Source of the DNA: Steromphala cineraria
Lineage: Eukaryota; Mollusca; Gastropoda; Trochida; Trochidae
Length of the DNA: 64,000 nucleotides
Direction: 5' to 3'
Assembly: GCA_916613615.1 (NCBI GenBank)
Contig: OU744728.1
Span: 29,519,950-29,583,949 of the forward strand
Positions 36,101 through 47,054 of this stretch are shown here, one piece after another. Under the pieces are notes generated by a model. It was not told the DNA's origin. It did no database searches and was given only the letters and a program-made list of their open reading frames with translations. Both the position numbers and the translations under genes were made by a program. Every line of letters starts with the position of its first letter. The stretch's first letter is position 1.

Positions 36101-39100
36101 CGCTCAGCTTGTGTATGTCGGCGTGGAACTCGTTGACGTCAGTCCCGCCCAGGATCAGGATATAGGGAACTGTACTGGCTGCAACAATAACAAGAGAGCA
36201 TGACTCACATACCCCTGCAATCTGCTCAAGTCATAGGTAAAAAGTCAATGAAAGACATACTGAAACCAAAATTTCATTTAGCAAGGAGTAATAGTGTCTG
36301 AGAAAACTTGCCCGATTGGAGCATCAGACCTGATAATTGCTCTTTATTCAATTGCACCAGTAAGGTCCATAAGTCAGGGAAAAATAATATTTCAAAAAGA
36401 TTTTCGAACTAAATCAGGAGTGTAAGTTTCTGGAAAACTTGGTCCCATTTTTAATAAAGATATCAGTGTTTTATAATTGTGCAAATTATTTTTTTAAGAT
36501 AAATTTTATTTTACTTGTTTACCTAATAAATTAATAAGGTTGAAAACAATGTTTTGTAAAAGGAAGAGTTATCTCCCCTGGATTTTAAATTTCATCGATA
36601 TAGTTTGCCGAAGCATACAGAAATGACCCAGGCTTTGCAAATTACCACTTTTGAAACGGCGTCCCTGATTGCATAATTACCTTTGATTGCATCCAATCAG
36701 GCTTCTATTTTCTTTCTCATGTATTTGGCTAATTGGAACAGAGGCTAGATCAAAGTAAACAGGACTGACTGACCTACCTCTTTGGGGAGAGAATGTTGAA
36801 AGGCTAATCGCACAATTCTTTCATGGACCTGAGGGAATACTGGGTAGTAATTTTGAAGCTGTTATTTCATAAAGCAATATAGGTCCATACTCCTTACCTT
36901 GGATTCAATCATTTTTCTTTTGGTAAGGTACCCATTTAATTGGAGAGGTGAGGTGATGTGGGGTTTATCGCCGCTTTCAAGAGTATTTCACTTATATTGC
37001 AGCTGCTAGTATTATTGCAGGAAGAAAGCCCGTAACACTATTATGACTATGCATTGAGGTGAAACCTGTGAGCATCGGCTGGAACTAGCAACCATTGGTG
37101 GTACTGCACTGAAATTCAGTGTAGCATTGCACCCAAACCTGACTGCGTGTTGAACAGTTCTCCACTGCAGACAAAGTTGCCGAGCCCCTGAACCACGATT
37201 TGAACCACGGACCTCCTGATCCGAAGCCGAACACGCTAACCACTGCGCTATCCCGCTCCTTAATTGGAGAAGAGATAAAGGTAAAATTCTTACCTCTAAG
37301 TAGAAATCCGGACCTATAGGCATGTATACCTATAACACAATCAACTCTCTTGTGTTGAAGATAGGACTGAAAGTCGGCCACAGATTTGAAAGACTTGGGA
37401 TCTTCGATGTGACACGTGCTTCCATGACTACTTAGATACGAGCTGAAAAATTGTTAATATTATTTTTGTATTGACAATTAAATTTAATATCTATATTTTT
37501 AGAAAAGATACAACGATAACTGTTTTCTATGGAGAGAAAATTAACCCAACTAGAAATTGGTTTTGTAGCTCAGCAGTCCTTTGAGATTGTTAACACTAGA
37601 TCAAAACAATTTTATTTCAAATAATAAGAAATTAATCACTACAAAGAAAACAATCATAATCTTGAACAAAGAGCCTTCCAGTCCGCAATCATGTTCATGC
37701 AGGAAATGTCATCATAAAAGTTGTTCTTTGATAATTTTACTTTTATTGAAACACAACTATAAGTTTTGATAAGAATATCTGCAAATTATTTTAAAAAAAT
37801 AGAGCCATGGGCTCTGTAGCTCATCAGACTTTTGATGGGAAAAGGTTTTGACCCCTGTGACCCCATTTACAAGTTTGAATCCCCATTGGCCAAGGAGTCT
37901 ACACACAACTTTTTAGCTCTCTAGACCATTTGGAACTGGAGGAGAAGATGAAAATAGGTTTTGAAGGTTGTGACCCCTGTGACCCCAATTGGGGTCAAAG
38001 GGGTAACCAAACCTAAAATTTAGAATCCTCATTGGCCAAGGAGTCTACACACAACTTTTTAGCTCTCTAGAACTTTTGGAACTGGAGAAGATGGAGTAAA
38101 ATAGGTTTTTAAGGTTTTGACCCCTGTGACCCCAATTGGGGTCAAAGGGTAACCAAACCTAAAATTTAGAATCCTCATTGGCCAAGGAGTCTTCATACAA
38201 TTTTTTAGCTCTCTCGACCTTTTGGATCTGGAGAAGAAGATGAAAATAGTTTTTAAGGTTTTGACCCCTGTGACCCCAATTGGGGTCATGAGGTCATGAA
38301 ATCTACAATTTAGAATCCCCTGTGGCCAAGGAGTCTACACACAACTTTTTAGCTCTCTAGACCTTTTGGAACTGGAGAAGAAGATGAAAATAGGTTTCTA
38401 AGGTTTTGACCCCTGTGACCCCAATTGGGGTCATGAGGTCATGAAATCTACAATTTAGAATCCTCATTGGCCAAGGAGTCTACACACAACTTTTCAGCTC
38501 TCTAGACCTTTTGGAACTGGAGAAGAAGATGAAAATAGTTTTTTAAGGTTTTGACCCCTGTGACCATTGGGGTCATGAGGTCATGTAATCTACAATTTAG
38601 AATCCCCACTGGCCAAGGAGTCTTCATACAATTTTTTAGCTCTCTCGACCTTTTGGATCTGGAGAAGAAGATGAAAATAGTTTTTAAGGTTTTGACCCCT
38701 GTGACCCCAATTGGGGTCATGAGGTCATGAAATCTACAATTTAGAATCCCCTGTGGCCAAGGAGTCTACACACAACTTTTTAGCTCTCTAGACCTTTTGG
38801 AACTGGAGAAGAAGATGAAAATAGGTTTCTAAGGTTTTGACCCCTGTGACCCCAATTGGGGTCATGAGGTCATGAAATCTACAATTTAGAATCCTCATTG
38901 GCCAAGGAGTCTACACACAACTTTTCAGCTCTCTAGACCTTTTGGAACTGGAGAAGAAGATGAAAATAGTTTTTTAAGGTTTTGACCCCTGTGACCATTG
39001 GGGTCATGAGGTCATGTAATCTACAATTTAGAATCCCCACTGGCCAAGGAGTCTACACACAACTTTTTAGCTCTCTAGACCTTTTGGAACTGGAGAAGAA

Positions 39101-40790
39101 GATGAAAATAGGTTTTTAAGGTTTTGACCCCTGTGACCCCAATTGGGGTCATGAGGTCATGAAATCTACAATTTAGAATCCCCACTGGCCAAGGAGTCTA
39201 CACACAACTTTTTAGCTCTCTAGACCTTTTGGAACTGGAGAAGAAGATGAAAATAGGTTTTTAAGGTTTTGACCCCTGTGACCCCAATTGGGGTCATGAG
39301 GTCATGAAATCTACAATTTAGAATCCTCATTGGCCAAGGAGTCTACACACAACTTTTTAGCTCTCTAGACCTTTTGGAACTGGAGAAGAAGATAAAAATA
39401 GGTTTTTAAGGTTTTGACCCCTATGACCCCAATTGGGGTCATGAGGTCATGAAATCTACAATTTAGAATCCTCATTGGCTAAGGAGTCTACACACAACTT
39501 TTCAGCTCTCTAGACCTTTTGGAACTGGAGAAGAAGATGAAAATAGGTTTTTAAGGTTTTGACCCCTGTGACCCCATTTGGGGTCATGAGGTCATGAAAT
39601 CTACAATTTAGAATCCCCAATTGCCAAGGAGTCTCCACATCAAATTTGAGCTCTCTAGAGTCATTGGTTCTGGAGGAGAAGTCGAAAATGTGAAAAGTTT
39701 ACGGATGGACGGACGGACGGACGGACGGACGGATGGACGGACGGACGCCGGACGCCGGACGCCATGCCATAAGCCCATCGGGTCTTTCAGACCTGATGAG
39801 CTAAAAAGCTAAAAGATGAAAAGATAAAATAACAATTCCTTGTACATCATTGAGACAATCATTTGCTTCACTTCCTTTTTTGGACAAAGTGAGCATTCTA
39901 ATATATCAAGTTCCAATCTGTAACATGTTACGATTTTGTTTTGTAATATTCATGTACCAATAACTTATTATGTATAAACTAAAACATCCCCTTGAATTTT
40001 GTTTCCACAAAAAATACTCCTTTAGTCCTAATTGTCTTTTTAAGTTCAATCATACAAGAGACAACATGCTTTCTGTCTGATCTGTGCTAATTGAAGCCAG
40101 TAGTGGCAATCAAACCCTCTCCCTCACTGTTTTACCTATAGCATGCATACAATATCAGCTCTATAGAGACACCAGATGATTAATTATATATATTTCATTC
40201 ATTTACTGTGCTAAGAACATGAAATTAGGCTCACTTGAATATCTACTATGAGACCAATATGATTACATCGGCAAATTATTTGTAAGTTAAATATGCTGAA
40301 TATATAATAATATAACTGTGTCTTTGAAGGCCTTTACGAACATAAACGAGTTAAATTATAAAAGTTCAAGTTTTTATGTTTTTCTGGGACTTCGGACTAC
40401 ATTTCCATTTCCTTCGTCAACATCTGGAAAAAAGGTTTGACGACTGACGCGATCGGAAACCAGAAACAAACTAATTTTTTTTCTAGGCCTAACCAGAGGC
40501 AACAATAAGGCTTTTTTATTAAGCCTATCATTCAGGCCTTAAATTTTAAAAAAAAACCAGGAAAAGCACTAACTAATGAGTTAAAATCTGCCTTTACTAA
40601 ATGTACAGAGATTTTGTGATGCTGGAGTAGAAAAAGTTCAACCATTTAGGGCCCTCCTGGCTTATGTTACATTATAACTTACATTTTTCAAATAAACTGC
40701 ATCACTAGAAACATACCTTATTCTGTTGATGGTACAGAAATTGCCACCCTGCTTACGAAGCGGCGACAACAGAATAAGCGTCAACTGCAT
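30157..40790 (-). CDS. GLT1D1: Glycosyltransferase 1 domain-containing protein 1, 11 coding exons
   Basis: GT4-type retaining glycosyltransferase-like protein; its substrate is unknown. Coding exons on the minus strand: 40790-40717, 37442-37294, 36178-36073, 35489-35438, 34850-34811, 32894-32736, 32053-32004, 31695-31649, 31405-31285, 30940-30842, 30297-30157. All phases match and the total of 1038 nt gives 345 aa, almost the length of human GLT1D1 (346). Seen motifs: GGTDVNE (85-91), FVGGIRPVKDP (175-185), VIVGPK, and SEGMSLAVLEAMDLGVPVLA, where E258 and E266 make the EX7E signature of the family. The exon at 31405 must start after TATATAG, because the nearby GTCGCAG acceptor would break the frame. 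Its donor choices (GTTGGT at 30841, GTAAGT at 31648) were set by phase and alignment to the family. The introns are full of mobile elements. Confidence 0.94.
34391..34535. mobile_element. Near-perfect 145-bp palindrome in a GLT1D1 intron
   Basis: TTATTAACCTCGTGTGTTTC and the following ATCATATAATAGGAATAAAA are mirrored by the right half ending GGTTAATAA. The loop carries TTTTGCTCGCC / GGCTCGCA. It resembles the hairpin heads at 45881 and 10018. No coding capacity. Confidence 0.75.
35020..35153. mobile_element. 134-bp hairpin in a GLT1D1 intron, with a TGACGTCATGA-containing tail
   Basis: GTTTTCTTGACAAATACCAT begins the left arm and is mirrored exactly at the right end. Arms are about 64 bp around a GGTGCAGCTAC centre. 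A tail to about 35395 holds TGACGTCATGAGCG and ends CACTCATATAATAA, like the tail at 10365-10395, so the full element may be about 375 bp. Confidence 0.65.
35741..36058. mobile_element. MITE with CAGTCTAAGTAAACC terminal repeats
   Basis: The left end CAGTCTAAGTAAACCTAGCC continues into TCAATAATACTCGCT; the right end is the inverted form. Flanks GGTGAAAAAG (35731-35740) and GGTGAAAAG (36059-36067) look like a target duplication. It ends 14 bp from a GLT1D1 splice donor (36072). A short palindromic relative is at 56775 and an interior fragment is at 63398. Confidence 0.8.
36548..36748 (+). repeat. Dispersed repeat, copy 2
   Basis: Inverted partner of 21244-21445, about 80-85% alike by eye. Starts AATGTTTTGTAAAAGGAAG and ends TAATTGGAACAGAGGCTAG. 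No coding content. Confidence 0.7.
36945..37260 (-). mobile_element. tRNA-derived SINE, full length
   Basis: Read on the minus strand, the head is GGGATAGCGCAGTGGTTAGC, with box A (TAGCGCAGTGG) and box B (GGTTCAAATCG) spaced as in a tRNA promoter. A body with CAATGCTACACTGAATTTCA follows, then a tail ending GCGGCGATAAACCCCACATC and ACCTCACC. Partial copies at 2339 and 13752 confirm dispersal. It lies in intron 2 of GLT1D1 in the gene's orientation. Confidence 0.88.
37798..39815 (+). mobile_element. Large tandem-repeat (pearl/HINE-like) element, about 12 units of 145 bp
   Basis: It opens with the hairpin AGAGCCATGGGCTCT and TAGCTCATCAGAC, and closes with GACCTGATGAGCTAAAA, an inverted match. 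Between them, units of about 143-145 bp recur, each with GGCCAAGGAGTC, TTAGCTCTCTAGACC, TTTTGACCCCTGTGACC and GGGGTCATGAGGTCATG. Then come (GGAC)n GGACGGACGGACGGACGG near 39706 and repeated CGGACGC. Units at 38323-38755 and 38755-39187 repeat a three-unit block. Open frames on the minus strand here only reflect the repeat. Confidence 0.85.
39980..40045. mobile_element. Degenerate right end of the AAAGGGACAGTCC MITE family
   Basis: CCTTGAATTTTGTTTCCACA followed by a worn TACTCCTTTAGTCC..TGTCTTTTTAA matches the right arm of the element at 22177-22751. The left arm was not found nearby. Confidence 0.5.
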
Positions 40791-41065
40791 TGTGGGTCAA
40801 ACAACATTTGCCTCTCCACAGTCATCAGCTGGAATATCATACATAAATAATCAAGTATTCTTAGCATGATGCCAAAAATAGTTTTTATTTGATTTAAGGT
40901 AATGATTGAACATTAAAACTCTATATTTTTCAAAGCATAAGATCAAGGTTTTGGCTTCTGTTGAGCAAGCCATGAAGTGAAAAAAATAAATTTACGTGAG
41001 TAGTTATTGCTTTGTTGTTCTTGATATTCTTAACAATTGTCGTAATATAAATTTCTAGCCCGATG

Positions 41066-41485
41066 TATACTACAAGACAAAAGTTTAGACTCAGTGCAGA
41101 ATGTAACGTCTTGATTTTTAACGCAAATATCGTAAAACCATAAGACTTTATTCTTCATGTTTGAGAATATACGCAGTAACCATGATGTAAGATAAGCTTG
41201 ACAATTTCATTCGAATCTAATAGTGAAACACTGTCTCCGATATAAGGGGTCCTTATGATGCAAAAAAATTGCATTTTCAACAATGTCCATGGACTTCTCC
41301 TAAGCATTTGTCAGTAAAATTTCAAGATGCACATGTCAATCAAGGTCCATTAATGAGAAATGCATGACACTTGATAAGCCGAGGCTTGGGCAAGCATAGG
41401 TCGATTTTACAATGACTGCCAATACTACAATGAATTTTATAGCATATCATTTGATGGTGAGTCTAAACTTCTGTCAAGTAGTATA
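41066..41485. mobile_element. Tc1/mariner-like non-autonomous element
   Basis: Terminal inverted repeats TATACTACAAGACAAAAGTT and, at the right, the inverted TATACTACTTGACAGAAGTT, both continuing into TAGACTCA. TA is present at both outer edges, as expected of TA-targeting elements. The 420-bp interior has no transposase frame. Confidence 0.75.
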
Positions 41486-42549
41486 TTACAAAAATCAATA
41501 TCATCTATGTTTGAAATATAAAAGTTTTGCCTCCACTTTCTATTAGCATTAGCAGTGTTGTTCCTAGGTGATCTGCAGAGGGGGTCATTTTGAACAATTC
41601 TGAGCATTTGCAATGGTAGAAGTATCCAACTTCTTAAATTTTAAGGGACACCAAGCCAAAAAGGTGGGCAAATTTCACAAGGACCGTCTTGAAAAATCCC
41701 CTGCCTAGAATATATGCTTACCTTGAATAATTGCTTAAACAATGTAAACCAACTTTTAAATTTGTTCTTATTATACTTTTAGGCATTCTGACACAGTTTT
41801 AAACATCAACTTACATAAAAAGCCTGATATACTTTAGGAAACATTTCCTGTAATGATATTTCATTGAATATTCCAATTCTTAATGAAAGTATCATGCATC
41901 TGAAATATATAATCGCTTGCCTCAATTTATCACCTGCCTTGGTTATAATTGCCTGGTCAAAACAACATTTGAAATTATTAATCCCCCGGCAATTATTCAA
42001 GGACTTACGGTATATATAAACCGGATCCTCACTATGATATCACTTGTACCCATAATCAACTTTCTGCCAACGGTCACTGTCAGCCTTACATGTAAATTGA
42101 ATAATTACAAAAATATACATAATACCACAATGTTTTATTCAAAATGATAACAAAAGGGTTGCTATCTAGATAAAAAAAAATTAAAATAATATTATCATGA
42201 TTATTAAAGTTTATTACCGAAATGAAAAACAACAGTGTACATTTTTTTTGTACTTTGTTATATGAAGCATGAGAGCAAAACAATATAAATAACTAGGAAT
42301 ATATACAATCAATTAACTGTTATAATCTGATCGTTAATTATTTTGATCACGTAAGATAATATCTTAACCGGTATGAGATTCAATCAATCTGAGAGTGAGA
42401 TTGCCGTAATTTCAAATTTGTTTAACTTTCGATTCAAGCTAACTGAATTACGGTTATGAAATGACCACAAGGCTGGTTAAAATGGCAATTATAAAAAATT
42501 TAGATCATATCGACCTGGCCGTAACATATGTTAAATCTGCGATTGATAC

Positions 42550-42660
42550 CTGTACCGATCAACCTCTCTGTCACTGAAACCTGTCATCATGCCTTCGTCA
42601 ACACAGCTGTCATGGTGCCACTTGATTTGAAGCTGTTCAGCGTGGCTTTAGAATCACGTG
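42550..42660 (-). other. GLT1D1: Probable 5'UTR exon of GLT1D1
   Basis: This GC-richer stretch lies upstream of the coding exons on the minus strand and ends at a donor TACAG|GTATCA. The coding exon has an in-place acceptor ATTCCAG before 40828, leaving 38 nt of 5'UTR in front of ATG 40790. An upstream ATG (in ACC-ATG-AC context) opens only a nine-codon frame ending TGA. Inferred from position and splice signals, not proven. Confidence 0.45.
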
Positions 42661-42692
42661 ACCAGCCCTCAAACGGCGTGTACGCTTATATA
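42655..42692 (-). promoter_or_regulatory. TATA box and E-box, likely GLT1D1 promoter
   Basis: On the minus strand TATATAAG (42692-42685) is followed by TCACGTGA (core CACGTG at 42660-42655). Spacing would put transcription start at about 42660, at the head of the proposed 5'UTR exon. Confidence 0.4.
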
Positions 42693-43009
42693 TATTGGTT
42701 CTTGATACATATCATATTCAAGTAATTGTGTATCATAATCAACACACGCGAGAAATAACATATTCAGGATATGTAAAAAAAATGTTTTGGCACATGACAT
42801 ACGATGAAATCCGATTAGTCACGAGAGAAATACAATCTCTTCACTTATCTATGTCGTACATTTCTCTAGTAACTTACATTACAATTGATGTACGTGCTAG
42901 GCAAGATGTAAGAAAAGACTGATTAGATGCTTGTGTGATGTCTTTTCAACAATTTAGGTCTGATATTAGAGGAATACCATCTACAGCTATTTATTTACCG
43001 ATTTAGTTC

Positions 43010-43055
43010 AAATTTGAAATGTTGGTTTATCTCAATATATAAAAGGATATATGAG
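43010..43055 (+). mobile_element. Fragment of the 8184-8464 MITE family
   Basis: GTTCAAATTTGAAATGTTGG and TTTATCTCAATATAT match the interior at 8335-8380. No termini found. Confidence 0.55.
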
Positions 43056-44767
43056 TTTATGAATTATCCAATCTTAATAATATATGATCTATTTCTACAC
43101 TACGCACATGTAGATCTATAATCTGCGTAACGTAGTGAAGAAAATAATGATATCATTTTAATGAGATTGATGAATTGTCATATTGTTATCATATAGTGTC
43201 CTCTGTGTGTAGGAAGCAGACTGGTTGCTGTACGTGTTATATGTATTTGAATTGGTGGTTAGACTTAGCAGTCCATGAACATCATATCTGTTGGTATATG
43301 GTTATCAATATCAATCATAAATGAAGGATTTATTTAATTGTTTGTACCTAAACGTATTAGAACTAGAAGTGGCATGATGTGAAAGGAATTCTAAATTTGT
43401 AAGATTGTACTAAGTTCGAGTGGGAAAATGATGCATCTCAAAATTTAATGTTGTAGAGATTATTGCAATGAAGAACTGTCATCATGTTACACTGATGCCA
43501 AACAAAATATTGTTTTAATCGATACAAAAAATATTAATGACAATCAATATACCTGGCGTAAGCCATTTTAAAATGACTAGTGAATCAAATACGCCTCTTT
43601 CTCACGCCTTCATTCAATCAAAGGGAAGTAACTATGTAATACCAAATCACAATGCATGATAACATTTGCGACTATAGTAAAATATACCGACTTCGAACAA
43701 CTGTAAATTCATCATATTTGAAAAAAATCATATTTTTATGACAATAGAGGTGTATTACAAAGGAAGTTAAAGAAAGTTGTACTTGAAAATAATCCGGAAA
43801 TAAGCTATTAATAAGATAGTAAGTTGAATTTGCATGTAGGCCCCTATATTCTTTTTTCATATTTTGTGGATTTTTCGGCATAAATCCTAATGAATCTTAT
43901 CATATACCTTTGTTAGGCAAATTATTATACATGCTCCAATCATGATCAACAAAATGATATTGTTCTGTTCAATTGACTATTATTGATTTTAATGATAATC
44001 TACACTGGGTAAAATATTTCAACACAGTATTTTCAAATCAACCATATGATTCAATGGTAAAATACGGACAGTCAACCTGAAATAATCACTCTCGACATGT
44101 ACATGTAAGATGTAGAATTATTGACTGATTCATTAAAAATTAATATTTTGTTAATATCTAAAGAGATTACGACTGTAGTTGTGACCATTCTAATATTTTA
44201 AACAAAAATAAGTATTGTTCCATGGCCAAAAATACCGGATAAATTTCGTTTTCAGCAATGAAATAATTCGTCGTTATATCAGTTGATGTTGACGCATGTC
44301 AGCCCATTTATGAAAACCTTGTTGTTCTTGTAATTTCACCTTCATTTTTCTATTTCAAAAAAAATATTTTAAAAGATAATGGTAAGAATGTTTCAATCAT
44401 ACGAATAAGGAAGTAGCAATGGCATTCTTTTAGGTTCAATTTGTTCATCAAACTTTACACGTTTCATGTTGTAACAGTTCATCATGTACGATATCTTCAC
44501 ACTTTGACTGCATTGTCAACTTTCAATGTAAGGATTTCGAAGGATCATACTTTGGCATTTTTTTTGTAAAACGACAGAAATGTTACTAAAAGTATTATCA
44601 GTTTGTTTGATAGAATGGATATTCAAACATTAACAATAACAAATATTGACTTTCATTTCTCAGTATAACGTAACATGTTGTTGGCAATCACAATGTAAAA
44701 ATTCTATAAATGCGATTTTTTCTTCTTCTTTGATTGGCATTCTAGAAGTTGGTGTGATGATCAATAA

Positions 44768-44891
44768 GGAAGATTATTTTATAGATAATCAACTTCTTTA
44801 TTCTTTGAAAGCGACGATTCGCGAACATTAGGATCTATGTCGAAACGTCGCTTTCAAAAAATTGATTGGTTATCCATAAAATAATCTTTCC
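44768..44891. repeat. Palindrome with GTCGAAACGTCGC core
   Basis: Arms of about 47 bp: GAAGATTATTTTATAGATAA with TTTGAAAGCGACG, and the inverted form on the right. The loop contains ATGTCGAAACGTCGC. The 14-mer TGTCGAAACGTCGC also occurs at 17106-17119. It may be the terminus of a Penelope-like or similar element; no coding sequence remains. Confidence 0.6.
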
Positions 44892-45880
44892 CATTGGGCA
44901 AAGTATTAAAACGTTATTCAAGTGAAGTTTTGTTTGTATAAAGTTTCGAAAGATAATGGTTATATATGATAGTGATGATAATATAATTTAGGTGTTGAAA
45001 TAGTTTTAAGCAAGTGTATATGTCAAGTTTTAACTCAAGTAGTAGCAGTCAGATGGTTACCCTGGGTACTACAGCAATCTTATCACGATTCTTTGATCGT
45101 CAATTATATTGAGCAGACAGTATGAAAGCATTGATTTCTAAAACAATAGAATTATATTTACTATAAACTGCGTTACACATCGCAGCCAAGGAGTTACTGT
45201 GTCTTGAGAAAACAAACAAACTTGAAAATTTGACCAAGGCAAGTTCCCGTAGTTAATACTCTTCTGTCTACAAAATATTACATTTTCACTAGGTTTTGTA
45301 AAGCAGTTGTCATTGATTTGAGACGATATATCGTTTTGTTTATACATTTACCTAATCGCTATATCCATACGTATTGTGATACATTATCTGTGTTGTGACA
45401 CGTATCATTCGCTTCATAATCGGTTGTTTTTTCCCTGAAAAATCAGTCCAACGTTTTCCAGTAAAAAGTTTAAGATTATTTTTGATAAAATATCCCTAAA
45501 ATTGTGACTTGAATCGTATTGTTTTTATCACAATACCTAGAGTATCGTTGCATAGCTGTATCATTACAACTCTATACGTATCAACTCATCTTATAATTGT
45601 GAATTCCAAACAATATTATAACAACAATACATGCAAGACTTACCGTTGGAACATGAAGCAGTTGGTATCTTCCTTTCGGAGGATTGTGGGGCGGATGTAG
45701 GGGGACATTCAAACCGTGAGACATGTGTCGTGTTGTGTTCTTTGCTAACACTGTGTAAATAGTCAGTGTGATATTGTTTGCTCCTGTCAAACAGGGGATT
45801 CGCTGACTTAAAGGGCGAGAAAAAAGATACGTTATGCTCTATATATCACAATATTCTCAACTGTAGTATAATATATAGAG

Positions 45881-47054
45881 ATTATTACCCTCTCAAGTGT
45901 GTCATATGACTTTTACGAAACGAGTGTGAATTTTTGTATTACCCGAGCGAGAGCGAGGGTTATACACAAATTTGCACGAGTTTCGTTAAAGTCATATGAC
46001 ACACTTCCGAGGGTAATAATTTCTTTATAACCGATTCTATTCCTTTTTAACATCTTAAAAATATCCAAGAAACGGGCCGCTTCCCTTGCGACACCCGGCT
46101 ATAGTGACGTCACGAACAATGGTGTTATGACGTCACAGGCGAACAAATACAGGAACTTGCGCTACAACCATCGTTGCTAGGCAAAAGTGATATGTGCACT
46201 AGTGCTCATATTGAAAATATGTCACCACTTATTTTCAACCATATGGATAATAAATGTAAGTTCTAGATGTGTAACGACACGGCGAACTACAGTATCGTAT
46301 GTCGATACATGGTCCATAATACATCGTTTCGTTTTGAAGGATGAGTATCTCGATACGTGACATATTATTAAATTATAAATTTAGATACTGAGACAGATAT
46401 TTAAAAGATAGTTATCATGCACACAAGAACTTCTCCTAATACTTGGAAGTGGGGTCATATTAAAATTACATCAAACCATGTAAAGTTTAATTCTTGTACA
46501 AATCAAACTATCCAAACATTTTGTGAAAAGATCAATGTGTAAGGAGGTAATGTGTATCGGGGTATGTATCGTATCGTTTATCGTTACAGTTCTAGTATCT
46601 ACCAATCATTACACACCGTCGATCGATTTTTCCTCTGTCCTATGTCCATCATGCCATTAACTAACTATTCAATATCTATATTTATTACCCATACGGTTGA
46701 AAATAAGTGGTGACATATTTTCAATATGAGCACTAGTGCACATATCACTTTTGCCTAGCAACGATTGTTGTAGCGCGAGTTCCCGTATTTTTTCGCCTGT
46801 GACTTCATAACATCATTGTTCGTGACGTCACTGTAGCCGGCCGTCGCAAGGGAAGCGGCCCGTTTCTTGGATATTTCTAAGATGGTAAGATAGAATAGAA
46901 ACGGTAATAAAGAAATTATTACCCTCGGAAGCGTGTCACATGACTTTTACGAAACTCGTGCAAATTTGTGTATAACCCTCGCTTTCGCTCGGTTAATAAA
47001 AAAAATCGCACTCGTTTCGTAAAAATCATATGACACACTTCCTCGGGTAATAAT
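45881..47054. mobile_element. Foldback element with two 374-bp inverted arms
   Basis: Left arm 45881-46254 and right arm 46681-47054 are inverted copies of equal length with scattered differences. Each arm starts with its own 140-bp palindrome (ATTATTACCCTC ... GAGGGTAATAAT) enclosing CCCTCGCT(T/C)TCGCTCGG. A tail follows with GAAACGGGCCGCTTCCCTTG, a TGACGTCA-type segment and ACTTATTTTCAACC. The central 426 bp contains a separate hAT-like insertion. No protein is encoded. Confidence 0.82.
46268..46588. mobile_element. hAT-like MITE within the foldback spacer
   Basis: Flanked by GTTCTAGA (46260-46267) and GTTCTAGT (46589-46596), an 8-bp target duplication with one mismatch. The left end TGTGTAACGACAC faces an inverted right end GTTTATCGTTACA. 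Interior has repeated TCGATAC / GTATCG motifs and no coding capacity. Confidence 0.65.

Noticed and set aside
37195..37260. A tRNA gene
   Set aside because: The tRNA-like sequence is the head of a SINE; the acceptor stem does not pair as in a functional tRNA and it runs into the SINE body.
37012..37381. Minus-strand open frames that include SINE sequence
   Set aside because: They join SINE DNA to part of GLT1D1 exon 2; only 37294-37442 is coding.
38059..38720. Minus-strand open frames with repeated TPIGVTGVKTLK peptides
   Set aside because: They are translations of the 145-bp tandem repeat and have no start, splice or domain support.
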